Assembly (NCBI GenBank): GCA_017390225.1 | Contig: JAFPCL010000093.1 | Location: 1-9,727, forward strand | DNA from: Clostridia bacterium | Lineage (GTDB): Bacteria > Bacillota > Clostridia > CAKSNL01 > HGM11501 | DNA: 9,727 nucleotides | Direction: 5' to 3' | Shown: positions 1 to 5,931 of the stretch, one piece after another | Position numbering within the stretch: position 1 is the stretch's first letter | Layout: the number at the start of each line of letters is the position of its first letter | The notes under the pieces: generated by a model | The model's database searches: none | What the model saw: only the letters and a program-made list of their open reading frames with translations | What the model was told of the DNA's origin: nothing | Translations under genes and position numbers: made by a program

Positions 1-1
1 A

Positions 2-193
2 GCGAGTGTTACTACCGGTGTTGAGGGTATTCTCACCAATGCTGCGGGAGGTATCCATCTTTATCCTAACCCGGTGGGCAGTGTGTTCACATTGCAAGCA
101 CCTATGGCTATGGGCGAAGTGAAAATCTTCACAATGGATGGACAATTGGTGAAAGTGGTTAAAGGTATCAACGACACTACCTTTGGTGCAGGA
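2..193 (+). CDS. Fragment of a Bacteroidota T9SS type A C-terminal sorting domain (chimeric end of contig)
   Basis: The frame starting at base 2 is open from the window edge and encodes a stretch containing LYPNP (YPNP codons at 62-73), then FTLQAP, VKIFTMDGQLVKVV and INDTTF. This is the order seen in type IX secretion C-terminal sorting domains: a YPNP opening, a short beta strand, a 'v-i-f-x-x-x-G-q-l-v' strand, then a turn. Such domains are the last ~80 residues of secreted Bacteroidota proteins, so a stop should follow soon; instead the frame runs into the first membrane helix of ComEC. The last strand of the domain (usually ending in GxYxVxV) is missing. Both ends of the original gene are therefore absent: upstream by the window edge, downstream by the join, which lies at about 180-200. 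T9SS is not known from spore-forming Bacillota. The domain call is from the visible motif only. Confidence 0.75.
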
Positions 194-1768
194 ATGTTTC
201 TTGCACTGTATCAATTGTTGTCATTTTTTCCTATATTGCTTTTTACAGGGCTTGCCTTTTTTCTGGCGAAGCCCTGTTTTGACAGGAAAAAAGATTTCCT
301 TTTGGTTTTCCTTGCCTTTGTTATGGGAATCGGCTACACATCGGCAAGGCTTTATTTGTCGCAGTATTCTATGCAGCCGTATCTGAATCAATCCTGTTCG
401 GTTATCGGCACAGTGGAAGAGGTTCGCATGGCGAAAGACGGATGCAGAGCTTTTGTAAAGGTGTCGGCTGTCAACGGAAAAAAGGCAAATTTTCGTGTTT
501 ATATTTCTTCTCCTCGGCTTTTGGAGTATAAAGATGAAGTGCGGTTCACGGGGAAGATAACAGCGTCGGTATCGGGACGAACCAAGGCAGATTTTGATAA
601 TCGCAAATGGCTCATGTCAAAAGAGACCTTTGCCGTTATGTATCCCAAGAAGGAAAATGTCCGAATCCTGCAAAAAGGCGAAGTCGATTCTTTATTCGAT
701 ATCCCTCTCGTTGTACGCAGTCGTGTGATTAAAGCCATCGAAAATGCCATGGAGGCAAACGAGCGAGCTTTTTCCTTAGCGATTTTTGCCGGACAAAAGG
801 ACGGTATGGACAGTCATTTTAAAAACACATTATCTAAAACGGGGCTTTCTCATGTGACGGCCGTTTCGGGACTTCATGTTTCTCTTGTGATTTCCATGAT
901 ACTCTGGTTCTTCTTTCTGATTCCGGAGCGGTTTCGCGTTTTTAGGCTGTTTGGTTGTTTTTTCATTGTGTTCTTTGTTTTGATGGTAGGTTCTCCGGCG
1001 TCTGCCGTGCGCGCCGGCATGATGCATATACTGTATGTTGTAGCACGGATTTTCAGACGGAATGTGGATCAGGTGCATATGTTGATGCTGGTTGGCGGCG
1101 GTATGGTGCTGATAAATCCCTTTTTGATGGCAGATATCGGCTTTCAAATGTCTTTCATGGCGGTTTTGGGTCTGTTCCTGTTTTATAAACGACTGGAAAA
1201 AAGGTTTTATATCGAAAAACCGAAAGTTTTACAGAAAATATGGTTTATTTTGCTTGCGAGCTTTTCGGCACAGCTGTTCACCGTTCCGATGACGGCATAT
1301 TATTTTGGAAATATTTCTTTTCTTGGTGTGCTCGGCAATGTTCTTTTGTTGCCGGTGTTGCCCTTCTATATGGGAGGCGGCTTTGTCTACGTGATTGCCT
1401 ACACAGCATTTCCCACGGCGGCGACAACGGCATTTTTGGGGATGATTATGCGGGCGGCAACGCAGGCAATCGTGCTGTTGATCGAGTGGCTTGCAAAGAT
1501 GCCGCTGTGTGCCTTCTCTGTGTATCCTTTTTCTCCGATTCTTATTTTTGCTGTGTGGCTAATCGTTCTTTCTTTTTGCAAAAACGGCATACAAAAGACT
1601 CAGAATCACAAGTGCTTTGCTCCTTTCGGGATGGATACTGTGTTGGGTATTTTGTTATTTTTCCTTGTCCGTAACAGTATTCAACGTGGGAACCGGCGAT
1701 TTTTCTCTGGTGCAAAAGGGAACGACAACCATCGTGGTGGATTGCGGATCGAAAAATGCATCTTTTGA
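194..1768 (+). CDS. comEC: ComEC/Rec2 DNA uptake channel, N-terminal and membrane part (frame breaks near 1660)
   Basis: ComEC forms the inner-membrane channel that passes single-stranded DNA into the cell during natural transformation. From the ATG at 194, residues ~5-50 form two membrane helices. Residues ~65-165 look like the extracytoplasmic OB-fold (DUF4131) region. The Competence domain follows, with GLSHVTAVSGLHVSL at residues 217-231, then SPASAVRAGMMH and DIGFQMSFMAVLGLF, all hallmarks of the family, and several more hydrophobic helices to about residue 489. The reading frame stays open upstream to base 2, but that part is Bacteroidota-like and not ComEC. A GTG at 74 would give 564 residues with a foreign N-terminus, so I take ATG 194, although the native start may have been lost at the join. 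After codon 1658-1660 the ComEC sequence continues in the next frame (see the C-terminal part). The tail read in this frame from ~1661 to 1768 is not ComEC-like. With the frame change removed the protein would be about 708 residues, normal for the family. Confidence 0.88.
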   Translation: MFLALYQLLSFFPILLFTGLAFFLAKPCFDRKKDFLLVFLAFVMGIGYTSARLYLSQYSMQPYLNQSCSVIGTVEEVRMAKDGCRAFVKVSAVNGKKANFRVYISSPRLLEYKDEVRFTGKITASVSGRTKADFDNRKWLMSKETFAVMYPKKENVRILQKGEVDSLFDIPLVVRSRVIKAIENAMEANERAFSLAIFAGQKDGMDSHFKNTLSKTGLSHVTAVSGLHVSLVISMILWFFFLIPERFRVFRLFGCFFIVFFVLMVGSPASAVRAGMMHILYVVARIFRRNVDQVHMLMLVGGGMVLINPFLMADIGFQMSFMAVLGLFLFYKRLEKRFYIEKPKVLQKIWFILLASFSAQLFTVPMTAYYFGNISFLGVLGNVLLLPVLPFYMGGGFVYVIAYTAFPTAATTAFLGMIMRAATQAIVLLIEWLAKMPLCAFSVYPFSPILIFAVWLIVLSFCKNGIQKTQNHKCFAPFGMDTVLGILLFFLVRNSIQRGNRRFFSGAKGNDNHRGGLRIEKCIF

Positions 1769-2321
1769 TCCGGAAACACAGCTGAAAATGCGAGGTATTT
1801 ATTCTGTGGATGCGTTATATCTCACAAGCCAAGAGTCGGCAAAGATTTCCGGCGTACAGAAGTTGCTTGAAACCCACAGGGTTAAGAACATGTATGTGCC
1901 CAAGCAAGAAGAGTCTTCAAAGGAATGGAAGCTTCTTTTATTGAAAGCATCACAACATGGGGTGCGTATACATCAAATTGAAAAAGATACGCGGCATAAA
2001 ACAGACGGATTTTCGGTGACGTTACGGGCAGAAAGCGGCAAAATGGAGGTTTTGGCGGCATATAAAGAGGAAAGCTTTTTATTTGCGGATGAAAACATAG
2101 ATTCCCGAAAAAAATGCACTTTGATTCGCTTGTCGGACAATACGGGAACGGAAGAAGATTTCCGCCGCCTGCAACCGGATTTCACCTTGATTTCCTCCGA
2201 AGAGGAACACATACAAAAATTGGCGAAATTGTTTGGCACACAGGTGTTTTCCACCCAAAATGACGGAACTGTCACTGTGTATTTTACGCCTTGGTTTTCG
2301 TTTGCAAAAAGAAATCAATAA
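1617..2321 (+). CDS. comEC: ComEC C-terminal metallo-beta-lactamase-like domain, continued in the +1 frame
   Basis: The homologous part begins about base 1659 and reads SLSVTVFNVGTGDFSLVQ, then TIVVDCGS. This matches the start of the ComEC C-terminal domain (usually VTFLDVGQGDs...iLIDgG), directly after the last membrane helix of the upstream frame. It is one base out of frame with that part, and the switch most simply falls in the T5 run at 1658-1662 (one extra base in the sequence as given). The longest open frame starts at a TTG at 1617 with no visible ribosome binding site, so a separate gene is unlikely. The usual SHxDxDHxGG metal-binding motif is replaced by TSQESAKISG (1824-1853), which has none of the histidines or aspartates. 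The nuclease role proposed for this domain is therefore probably lost. The stop (2319-2321) sits just before the spoIIA promoter. A sequencing error, a recent pseudogene and true frameshifting cannot be told apart here. Confidence 0.82.
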   Translation: MLLSGWILCWVFCYFSLSVTVFNVGTGDFSLVQKGTTTIVVDCGSKNASFDPETQLKMRGIYSVDALYLTSQESAKISGVQKLLETHRVKNMYVPKQEESSKEWKLLLLKASQHGVRIHQIEKDTRHKTDGFSVTLRAESGKMEVLAAYKEESFLFADENIDSRKKCTLIRLSDNTGTEEDFRRLQPDFTLISSEEEHIQKLAKLFGTQVFSTQNDGTVTVYFTPWFSFAKRNQ

Positions 2322-2323
2322 AA

Positions 2324-2352
2324 AGAGGAAATATTTTCCAAATGGCGAACAT
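2324..2352 (+). promoter_or_regulatory. Candidate sigma-H promoter of the spoIIA operon
   Basis: AGAGGAAAT (2324-2332) matches the sigma-H -35 consensus RNAGGAWWW at every position. After 11 bases, GGCGAACAT (2344-2352) matches the -10 consensus RNNGAATWW with one mismatch (C for T). The spacing is the standard one. Transcription would begin around 2358, about 16 bases before the TTG start of spoIIAA. The spoIIA operon of Bacillus subtilis is known to use sigma-H with Spo0A; the site here is inferred from sequence only. Confidence 0.7.
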
Positions 2353-2360
2353 AGTATACA

Positions 2361-2376
2361 GGAGGTGTTCGCATTG
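2361..2376 (+). promoter_or_regulatory. Ribosome binding site that fixes the TTG start of spoIIAA
   Basis: GGAGG at 2361-2365 stands 8 bases before TTG at 2374-2376. An in-frame ATG at 2233 would add 47 residues that lie inside the end of comEC and have no match to the family, whereas the TTG gives 118 residues, the usual SpoIIAA size. Confidence 0.85.
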
Positions 2377-2730
2377 AAAGTAGCATTTGCACGAAAAGGG
2401 CAGGTCTTGGTTGTTCGTTTGTTCGGCGAGCTGGATGAGCATGCGGCTTTGGGGGCACGGACAAGCATAGACGATCGACTGCGCCGCGGCGGACAGCATT
2501 TGCTGTTTGACTTTCGAAAATTGACATTTATGGACAGCACGGGAATCGGGCTGATTTTGGGGCGGTATAAAGAAATCCATCCTGTTGGCGGAATGTTGGC
2601 ATATTTCGGTGCTGATAGGCAGGTACAGCGACTTCTTAAAATATCCGGACTTCTTCGGATTGGAAAACTGTATGCTACCGAAGAAGAAGCGCTTTTGGCG
2701 CTGAAAAAGGAAGGAGGCTCCAAAGGATGA
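2374..2730 (+). CDS. spoIIAA: SpoIIAA, anti-sigma F factor antagonist
   Basis: SpoIIAA is a STAS-domain protein of the forespore switch. Unphosphorylated SpoIIAA binds SpoIIAB and frees sigma F; SpoIIAB inactivates it by phosphorylation, and the phosphatase SpoIIE reverses this. With the TTG start the protein has 118 residues, against 117 in B. subtilis. The single STAS domain fills it: RLFGELDEHAA (residues 15-25), LLFDFRKLTFMDSTGIGLILGRYK (residues 43-66, with the phospho-acceptor DSTG at 54-57, serine 55), and the C-terminal helix with LLKISGLLRIGKLYATEEEAL. It overlaps spoIIAB by ATGA at 2727-2730, so translation is coupled and the two partners are made in fixed ratio. It is the first gene after the candidate sigma-H promoter. 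Residue identities leave little doubt; only the start codon is inferred. Confidence 0.95.
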   Translation: MKVAFARKGQVLVVRLFGELDEHAALGARTSIDDRLRRGGQHLLFDFRKLTFMDSTGIGLILGRYKEIHPVGGMLAYFGADRQVQRLLKISGLLRIGKLYATEEEALLALKKEGGSKG

Positions 2731-3146
2731 AAAACTTTGTGAAAGTTGAATTTCCCGCCGAGAGCTGTAACGAAAGTTTAAGCAGGGCATTAGCCGCGGC
2801 ATTTGTTTCGGAAGCAGATCCCACCGTGAGCGAATTATCGGATATCCGCACAGCTGTTTCCGAAGCTGTGACCAATGCGATTGTTCACGGCTATGGCGGC
2901 AAAGGTGGAACAATCTACATGACCATGCAACGAGAAGAACGAAAGATAACCATCACAATCCAAGATATAGGGTGCGGAATCCAAGATATCGAAAAAGCCA
3001 AAGAGCCCTTTTTTACAACAGCGCCGCAGGATGAGCGAAGCGGCATGGGCTTTGCCGTTATGGAGGCATTTACCGATGCTTTTTATGTGGAGAGCCGACC
3101 GGGTGAAGGAACAAAAATCGTACTGGTCAAGCATTTGTCGGAATAG
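2727..3146 (+). CDS. spoIIAB: SpoIIAB, anti-sigma F factor and serine kinase
   Basis: SpoIIAB is a GHKL-fold protein that holds sigma F inactive before septation and phosphorylates SpoIIAA. The 139 residues compare with about 146 in B. subtilis. The N box is EAVTNAIVHGY (residues 46-56; E46 is the expected catalytic base and N50 binds magnesium), the G1 box is DIGCGI (80-85), and the ATP lid and G2 box are RSGMGFAVME (104-113). Arg20, which contacts sigma F in the Bacillus protein, is present. The ribosome binding site AAGGAGG (2711-2717) lies inside the end of spoIIAA, 9 bases before the ATG, which overlaps the spoIIAA stop. The sigF start follows the stop codon after two bases. Confidence 0.95.
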   Translation: MKNFVKVEFPAESCNESLSRALAAAFVSEADPTVSELSDIRTAVSEAVTNAIVHGYGGKGGTIYMTMQREERKITITIQDIGCGIQDIEKAKEPFFTTAPQDERSGMGFAVMEAFTDAFYVESRPGEGTKIVLVKHLSE

Positions 3147-3148
3147 CC

Positions 3149-3841
3149 ATGACAGAGCTTTTGGAAAAAGCAAAACAGGGGGACAAAACTGCAAGGATGC
3201 AATTTGCCGAGAAAAATTTGGGGTTGGTGCACTGTGTTGTCAAGCGGTTTTCAGATCGTGAGCTTGAAGAGGATTTGTTTCAAATCGGTTGTGTCGGGCT
3301 GATGAAGGCAATCGATCGCTTTGATTTTTCTTTTCAAGTGCAATTTTCAACCTTTGCTGTTCCCTACATTGCGGGAGAAATCAAAATGTATCTGCGGGAT
3401 CAAGGGATGATTAAGGTTTCTCGCACACGTCGTGCATTGGGACAAGCTATCCGCAGAGAGGAAGAAAAATGGCGGCAAACTTATAAAAAAGAGCCGCGTC
3501 TTACGGATATTGCAAAAATGCTTCATATTTCCCCCGAAGAGGCCGCCGCGGCAATCTCTTCTCTGCAGTCGGTAGATTCTCTGGACAGACCAATGGGAGA
3601 AGAGAACATAACATTAGGGGATACCATTGCCTGCGAGGACGACATAGAAGCAGTGCTTGGTGCGGTTTTTGTACAGCAAGCGCTTAAAAGCCTGTCGGAG
3701 CGAGAAAGAAATATTATTTTGCTTCGTTTTTTTGAAAAAAAGACACAGCAAGAGACGGCGGAAGCATTGCTTTTATCGCAGGTGCAAATCTCCCGTCTGG
3801 AAAAAGAGATTTTAAAAAAATTACGCATGAACCAAGCATAG
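3149..3841 (+). CDS. sigF: RNA polymerase sigma factor F (forespore-specific)
   Basis: Sigma F is the first compartment-specific sigma factor, active in the forespore after asymmetric division. The 230-residue protein has region 2 with DLFQIGCVGLMKAIDRFD (residues 42-59) and FSTFAVPYIAGEIKMYLRDQG, then KVSRTRRALG at the start of region 3. Region 3 continues through KEPRLTDIAKMLHISPEE, and region 4 holds LSERERNIILLRFF and the helix-turn-helix TQQETAEALLLSQVQISRLEKEIL. It is about 25 residues shorter than B. subtilis sigma F, all at the N-terminus. No start codon lies upstream in frame, and only a weak GGA precedes the ATG, so translation probably depends on coupling to spoIIAB two bases upstream. 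Position as third gene of spoIIA separates it from sigma G and sigma B paralogues, which share these motifs. Confidence 0.93.
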   Translation: MTELLEKAKQGDKTARMQFAEKNLGLVHCVVKRFSDRELEEDLFQIGCVGLMKAIDRFDFSFQVQFSTFAVPYIAGEIKMYLRDQGMIKVSRTRRALGQAIRREEEKWRQTYKKEPRLTDIAKMLHISPEEAAAAISSLQSVDSLDRPMGEENITLGDTIACEDDIEAVLGAVFVQQALKSLSERERNIILLRFFEKKTQQETAEALLLSQVQISRLEKEILKKLRMNQA

Positions 3842-3852
3842 AATAAAAAGAG

Positions 3853-3881
3853 GAACAAAAACACCTCCCGAAACATACACT
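3853..3881 (+). promoter_or_regulatory. Candidate sigma-E promoter for the amidase gene
   Basis: CATACACT at 3874-3881 fits the sigma-E -10 consensus (CATACAHT) at every position. GAACAAA at 3853-3859 fits the -35 consensus KMATAWK at five of seven positions, with a 14-base spacer, the usual distance. The start of transcription would be near 3888, 20 bases before the ATG. This would place the downstream gene in the mother-cell sporulation programme. No good sigma-A pair was found; TATGAT at 3884-3889 has no -35 partner. Confidence 0.45.
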
Positions 3882-3904
3882 GGTATGATGACGGGAGGTG
3901 TTTT
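3858..3904 (+). terminator. sigF operon terminator hairpin that also contains the next gene's ribosome binding site
   Basis: AAAACACCTCCCG (3858-3870) pairs perfectly with CGGGAGGTGTTTT (3892-3904), a 13-bp stem. Inside the 21-base loop a second stem forms: CATAC (3874-3878) with GTATG (3883-3887) around ACTG. The T run and following ATTA give an intrinsic-terminator shape, 16 bases after the sigF stop. The right arm contains GGGAGGTG, the ribosome binding site of the amidase gene, so RNA reading through from sigF would hide it. Confidence 0.75.
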
Positions 3905-3907
3905 ATT

Positions 3908-4393
3908 ATGGCAATATCCATGCCGTATCGCAGGGAAGATGCGGTTGATTATGCAGAAGCATGGGCTTTGCGCCGCAATCCGAAGTATTATGACTATGAG
4001 AATCTGGGGGGAGATTGCACAAATTTTGTGTCGCAATGTCTGTATGCCGGCAGTGGTGTGATGAATTACACGCCGACCTTCGGCTGGTATTATATAGATG
4101 CAAACCGAAAAAGTCCTTCTTGGACAGGGGTGGTGTATCTGTATAATTTTCTGACGGAAAATATCAGTCGCGGCGTTTACGGAAGGCCTACGTCTAAAGA
4201 AAATGCAATGCCGGGGGATGTGATCCAGCTGGGCAATCAGAATCGATGGTATCATAGCCTACTGCTGTTATCTCGCGAAGGAAATGAGCTCTATGTGGCG
4301 GCACATGATAACGACGCCCTGTACAGACCTTTGTCTTCTTATCGATATGACCGTGTCCGCTTCATCCATATTCTCGGCTATTACACGGATTAA
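3908..4393 (+). CDS. Putative cysteine amidase (amidase_6-type domain), cytoplasmic form
   Basis: The 161-residue protein consists almost entirely of one domain that resembles the putative amidase domain called Amidase_6, related to NlpC/P60 and CHAP cysteine peptidases. The visible signature is YRREDAVDYAEAWALRRNPK (residues 7-26), GGDCTNFVSQCLYAG (34-48), GWYYID and SPSWTG (69-74), MPGDVIQL (101-108) and YHSLLLL (115-121). Cys37 would be the nucleophile and His116 the base. There is no signal peptide or membrane segment, so it is predicted to stay in the cell that makes it. GGAGG lies 9 bases before the ATG, inside a hairpin. It follows sigF on the same strand and converges with comM, the stop codons overlapping at 4390-4393. 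A role on wall or spore peptides is possible but the substrate cannot be read from the sequence. Confidence 0.8.
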   Translation: MAISMPYRREDAVDYAEAWALRRNPKYYDYENLGGDCTNFVSQCLYAGSGVMNYTPTFGWYYIDANRKSPSWTGVVYLYNFLTENISRGVYGRPTSKENAMPGDVIQLGNQNRWYHSLLLLSREGNELYVAAHDNDALYRPLSSYRYDRVRFIHILGYYTD

Positions 4394-5913
4394 GGGGTGA
4401 GCCCTGTTTCTCGATAGGAAATGGCTTCGGCGATATGGGAGAAAGATATCGTTTCGCTGTTGTCCATATCCGCAATGGTACGGGCGACTTTTAGAATTTT
4501 AATGTAGCCGCGAGCGGAAAGGTCCATCTTTTCATAGGCATCTTCTAAAAGAGCGGCGGCATCGGGCCCCAACACGCAGTATTTTTCTACATCACGATTG
4601 TTCATTTGGGCGTTGCAGTTAACGGAAGTGCCGGCAAACCGCTCTTGCTGAAGCTGTCTTGCACGGTTGACACGTTCTTTGATGGTGGCAGAGGATTCGG
4701 CAGGCGGTTGCTGAAGTGTCTGATAGTCCAAAACAACGGATTCCACACGGATATCAATACGATCTAAAAGCGGGCCGCTGATGCGACCAACGTATTTTTG
4801 CACGTCACGGGAGGAACAGGTGCACATATGGGTCTTGTCACCGTACCAGCCGCATTTGCACGGATTCATGGCGGCAACCAACTGCACGGAGCAGGGATAG
4901 GTGTTGACCGCCTGGATGCGATTAATGGTCACTTTTTTGTCTTCTAATGGCTGGCGCATCACTTCCAAGGCATCTTTTTTAAACTCCGGCAATTCATCTA
5001 AAAATAAAACACCATTATGCGCCTGCGGCAGTGTGCCCGGCTTGGACTGGTGACCGCCGCCAACCAGACTGATGGTTGAGGTTGTGTGATGAGGTGCCAT
5101 GAAAGGCCGTGTAGCAACCAGGGGAACATCATGGCGAAGTGTGCCGGCAACACTGTGAATTTTTGTGGTTTCCAAAGCTTCCTGCAACGTCATATCGGGC
5201 AAAATGGTGGGAAGCCGTTTGGCAAGCATGGATTTTCCCGAGCCGGGAGACCCGACAATAAGAATATTGTGACCACCGGCGGCGGCAATTTCCAAGGCAC
5301 GCTTGACACGCTCCTGACCGCGCACTTCGGAAAAATCCTCGGCATATACATTGGCCTGACGGAACAGGGAGGAGCAATCTGTAACCGTTGGAGTAACCGA
5401 AATTTCGCCCTTCATAAATTTAATTGCTTCATATAAATCAGCAACACCGAAAACCTCTGCTTCACGAATTAAAGAGGCTTCGTAGGCGTTTTCTTTCGGC
5501 AGAATAAAGCGGCGGTTTCCTTTGTTTACAGCACTCATAACAATGGGCAAAACACCATTGACAGGCTTGAGTTCACCGCCCAAAGACAGCTCGCCCAAGA
5601 GAATGTAGTCTTCGGTTTGCTCCATGGCGATTTGCCCGGTAGCCGCCAAAAGTGCAACGGCAATGGGTAAATCAAATGCCGCTCCTTCCTTGCGGATATC
5701 GGCAGGCGCAAGATTAACGACGATTTTTCGGTTTTCCATCAGAAAACCGCTGTTGCGAATGGCACTTTTCACGCGCTCCTTGGCTTCGCGGACAGCATTG
5801 TCGGGCAAGCCGACAACCTCAAATGCAGGCAGTCCGTTGGCAACATCGGCTTCTACCGTAATGGGAAACCCTTCAATGCCCAAGACGCCGTAGCTATGAA
5901 TTTTTGAAAGCAT
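4390..5913 (-). CDS. comM: ComM/YifB-family AAA+ ATPase (Mg chelatase-like)
   Basis: The 507-residue protein has the full family layout. An N-terminal ChlI-like domain begins MLSKIHSYGVLGIEG and includes VVGLPDNAVREAKERVKSAI and NLAPADIRKEGAAFDLPIA (residues 67-85). The AAA+ core has Walker A GSPGSGKS (221-228) and Walker B GVLFLDEL (301-308). A four-cysteine cluster (C352, C354, C364, C366 in NPCKCGWYGD...CTC) is followed by the C-terminal Mg_chelatase_C region with the arginine-rich SARGYIKILKVARTIAD. ComM is a hexameric helicase that extends branch migration when incoming DNA recombines, as shown in Vibrio and relatives; in Bacillota the homologue YifB is less studied. A GGAGG lies 7 bases before the ATG. 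The gene is 18 bases downstream of dprA, so the two form one operon. No terminator lies between it and the convergent amidase gene. Confidence 0.93.
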   Translation of the reverse strand: MLSKIHSYGVLGIEGFPITVEADVANGLPAFEVVGLPDNAVREAKERVKSAIRNSGFLMENRKIVVNLAPADIRKEGAAFDLPIAVALLAATGQIAMEQTEDYILLGELSLGGELKPVNGVLPIVMSAVNKGNRRFILPKENAYEASLIREAEVFGVADLYEAIKFMKGEISVTPTVTDCSSLFRQANVYAEDFSEVRGQERVKRALEIAAAGGHNILIVGSPGSGKSMLAKRLPTILPDMTLQEALETTKIHSVAGTLRHDVPLVATRPFMAPHHTTSTISLVGGGHQSKPGTLPQAHNGVLFLDELPEFKKDALEVMRQPLEDKKVTINRIQAVNTYPCSVQLVAAMNPCKCGWYGDKTHMCTCSSRDVQKYVGRISGPLLDRIDIRVESVVLDYQTLQQPPAESSATIKERVNRARQLQQERFAGTSVNCNAQMNNRDVEKYCVLGPDAAALLEDAYEKMDLSARGYIKILKVARTIADMDNSETISFSHIAEAISYRETGLTP

Positions 5914-5931
5914 AATTTTTCCTCCGCTTGA

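Noticed and set aside
74..193. GTG at 74 as the start of a 564-residue ComEC.
   Set aside because: The added residues are a T9SS sorting domain, foreign to ComEC and probably joined by misassembly.
1240..1674. 144-residue plus-strand frame inside comEC.
   Set aside because: An alternative frame of a membrane-protein gene, cysteine-rich and without motifs; the ComEC frame continues through it.
2233..2373. ATG at 2233 as the start of spoIIAA.
   Set aside because: It has no ribosome binding site, lies inside comEC and before the promoter, and adds 47 residues outside the STAS domain; TTG 2374 has GGAGG at good spacing.
2079..2913. Long minus-strand frames opposite comEC and spoIIAA.
   Set aside because: Low-complexity, serine- and cysteine-rich translations without motifs, antisense to well-recognised genes.
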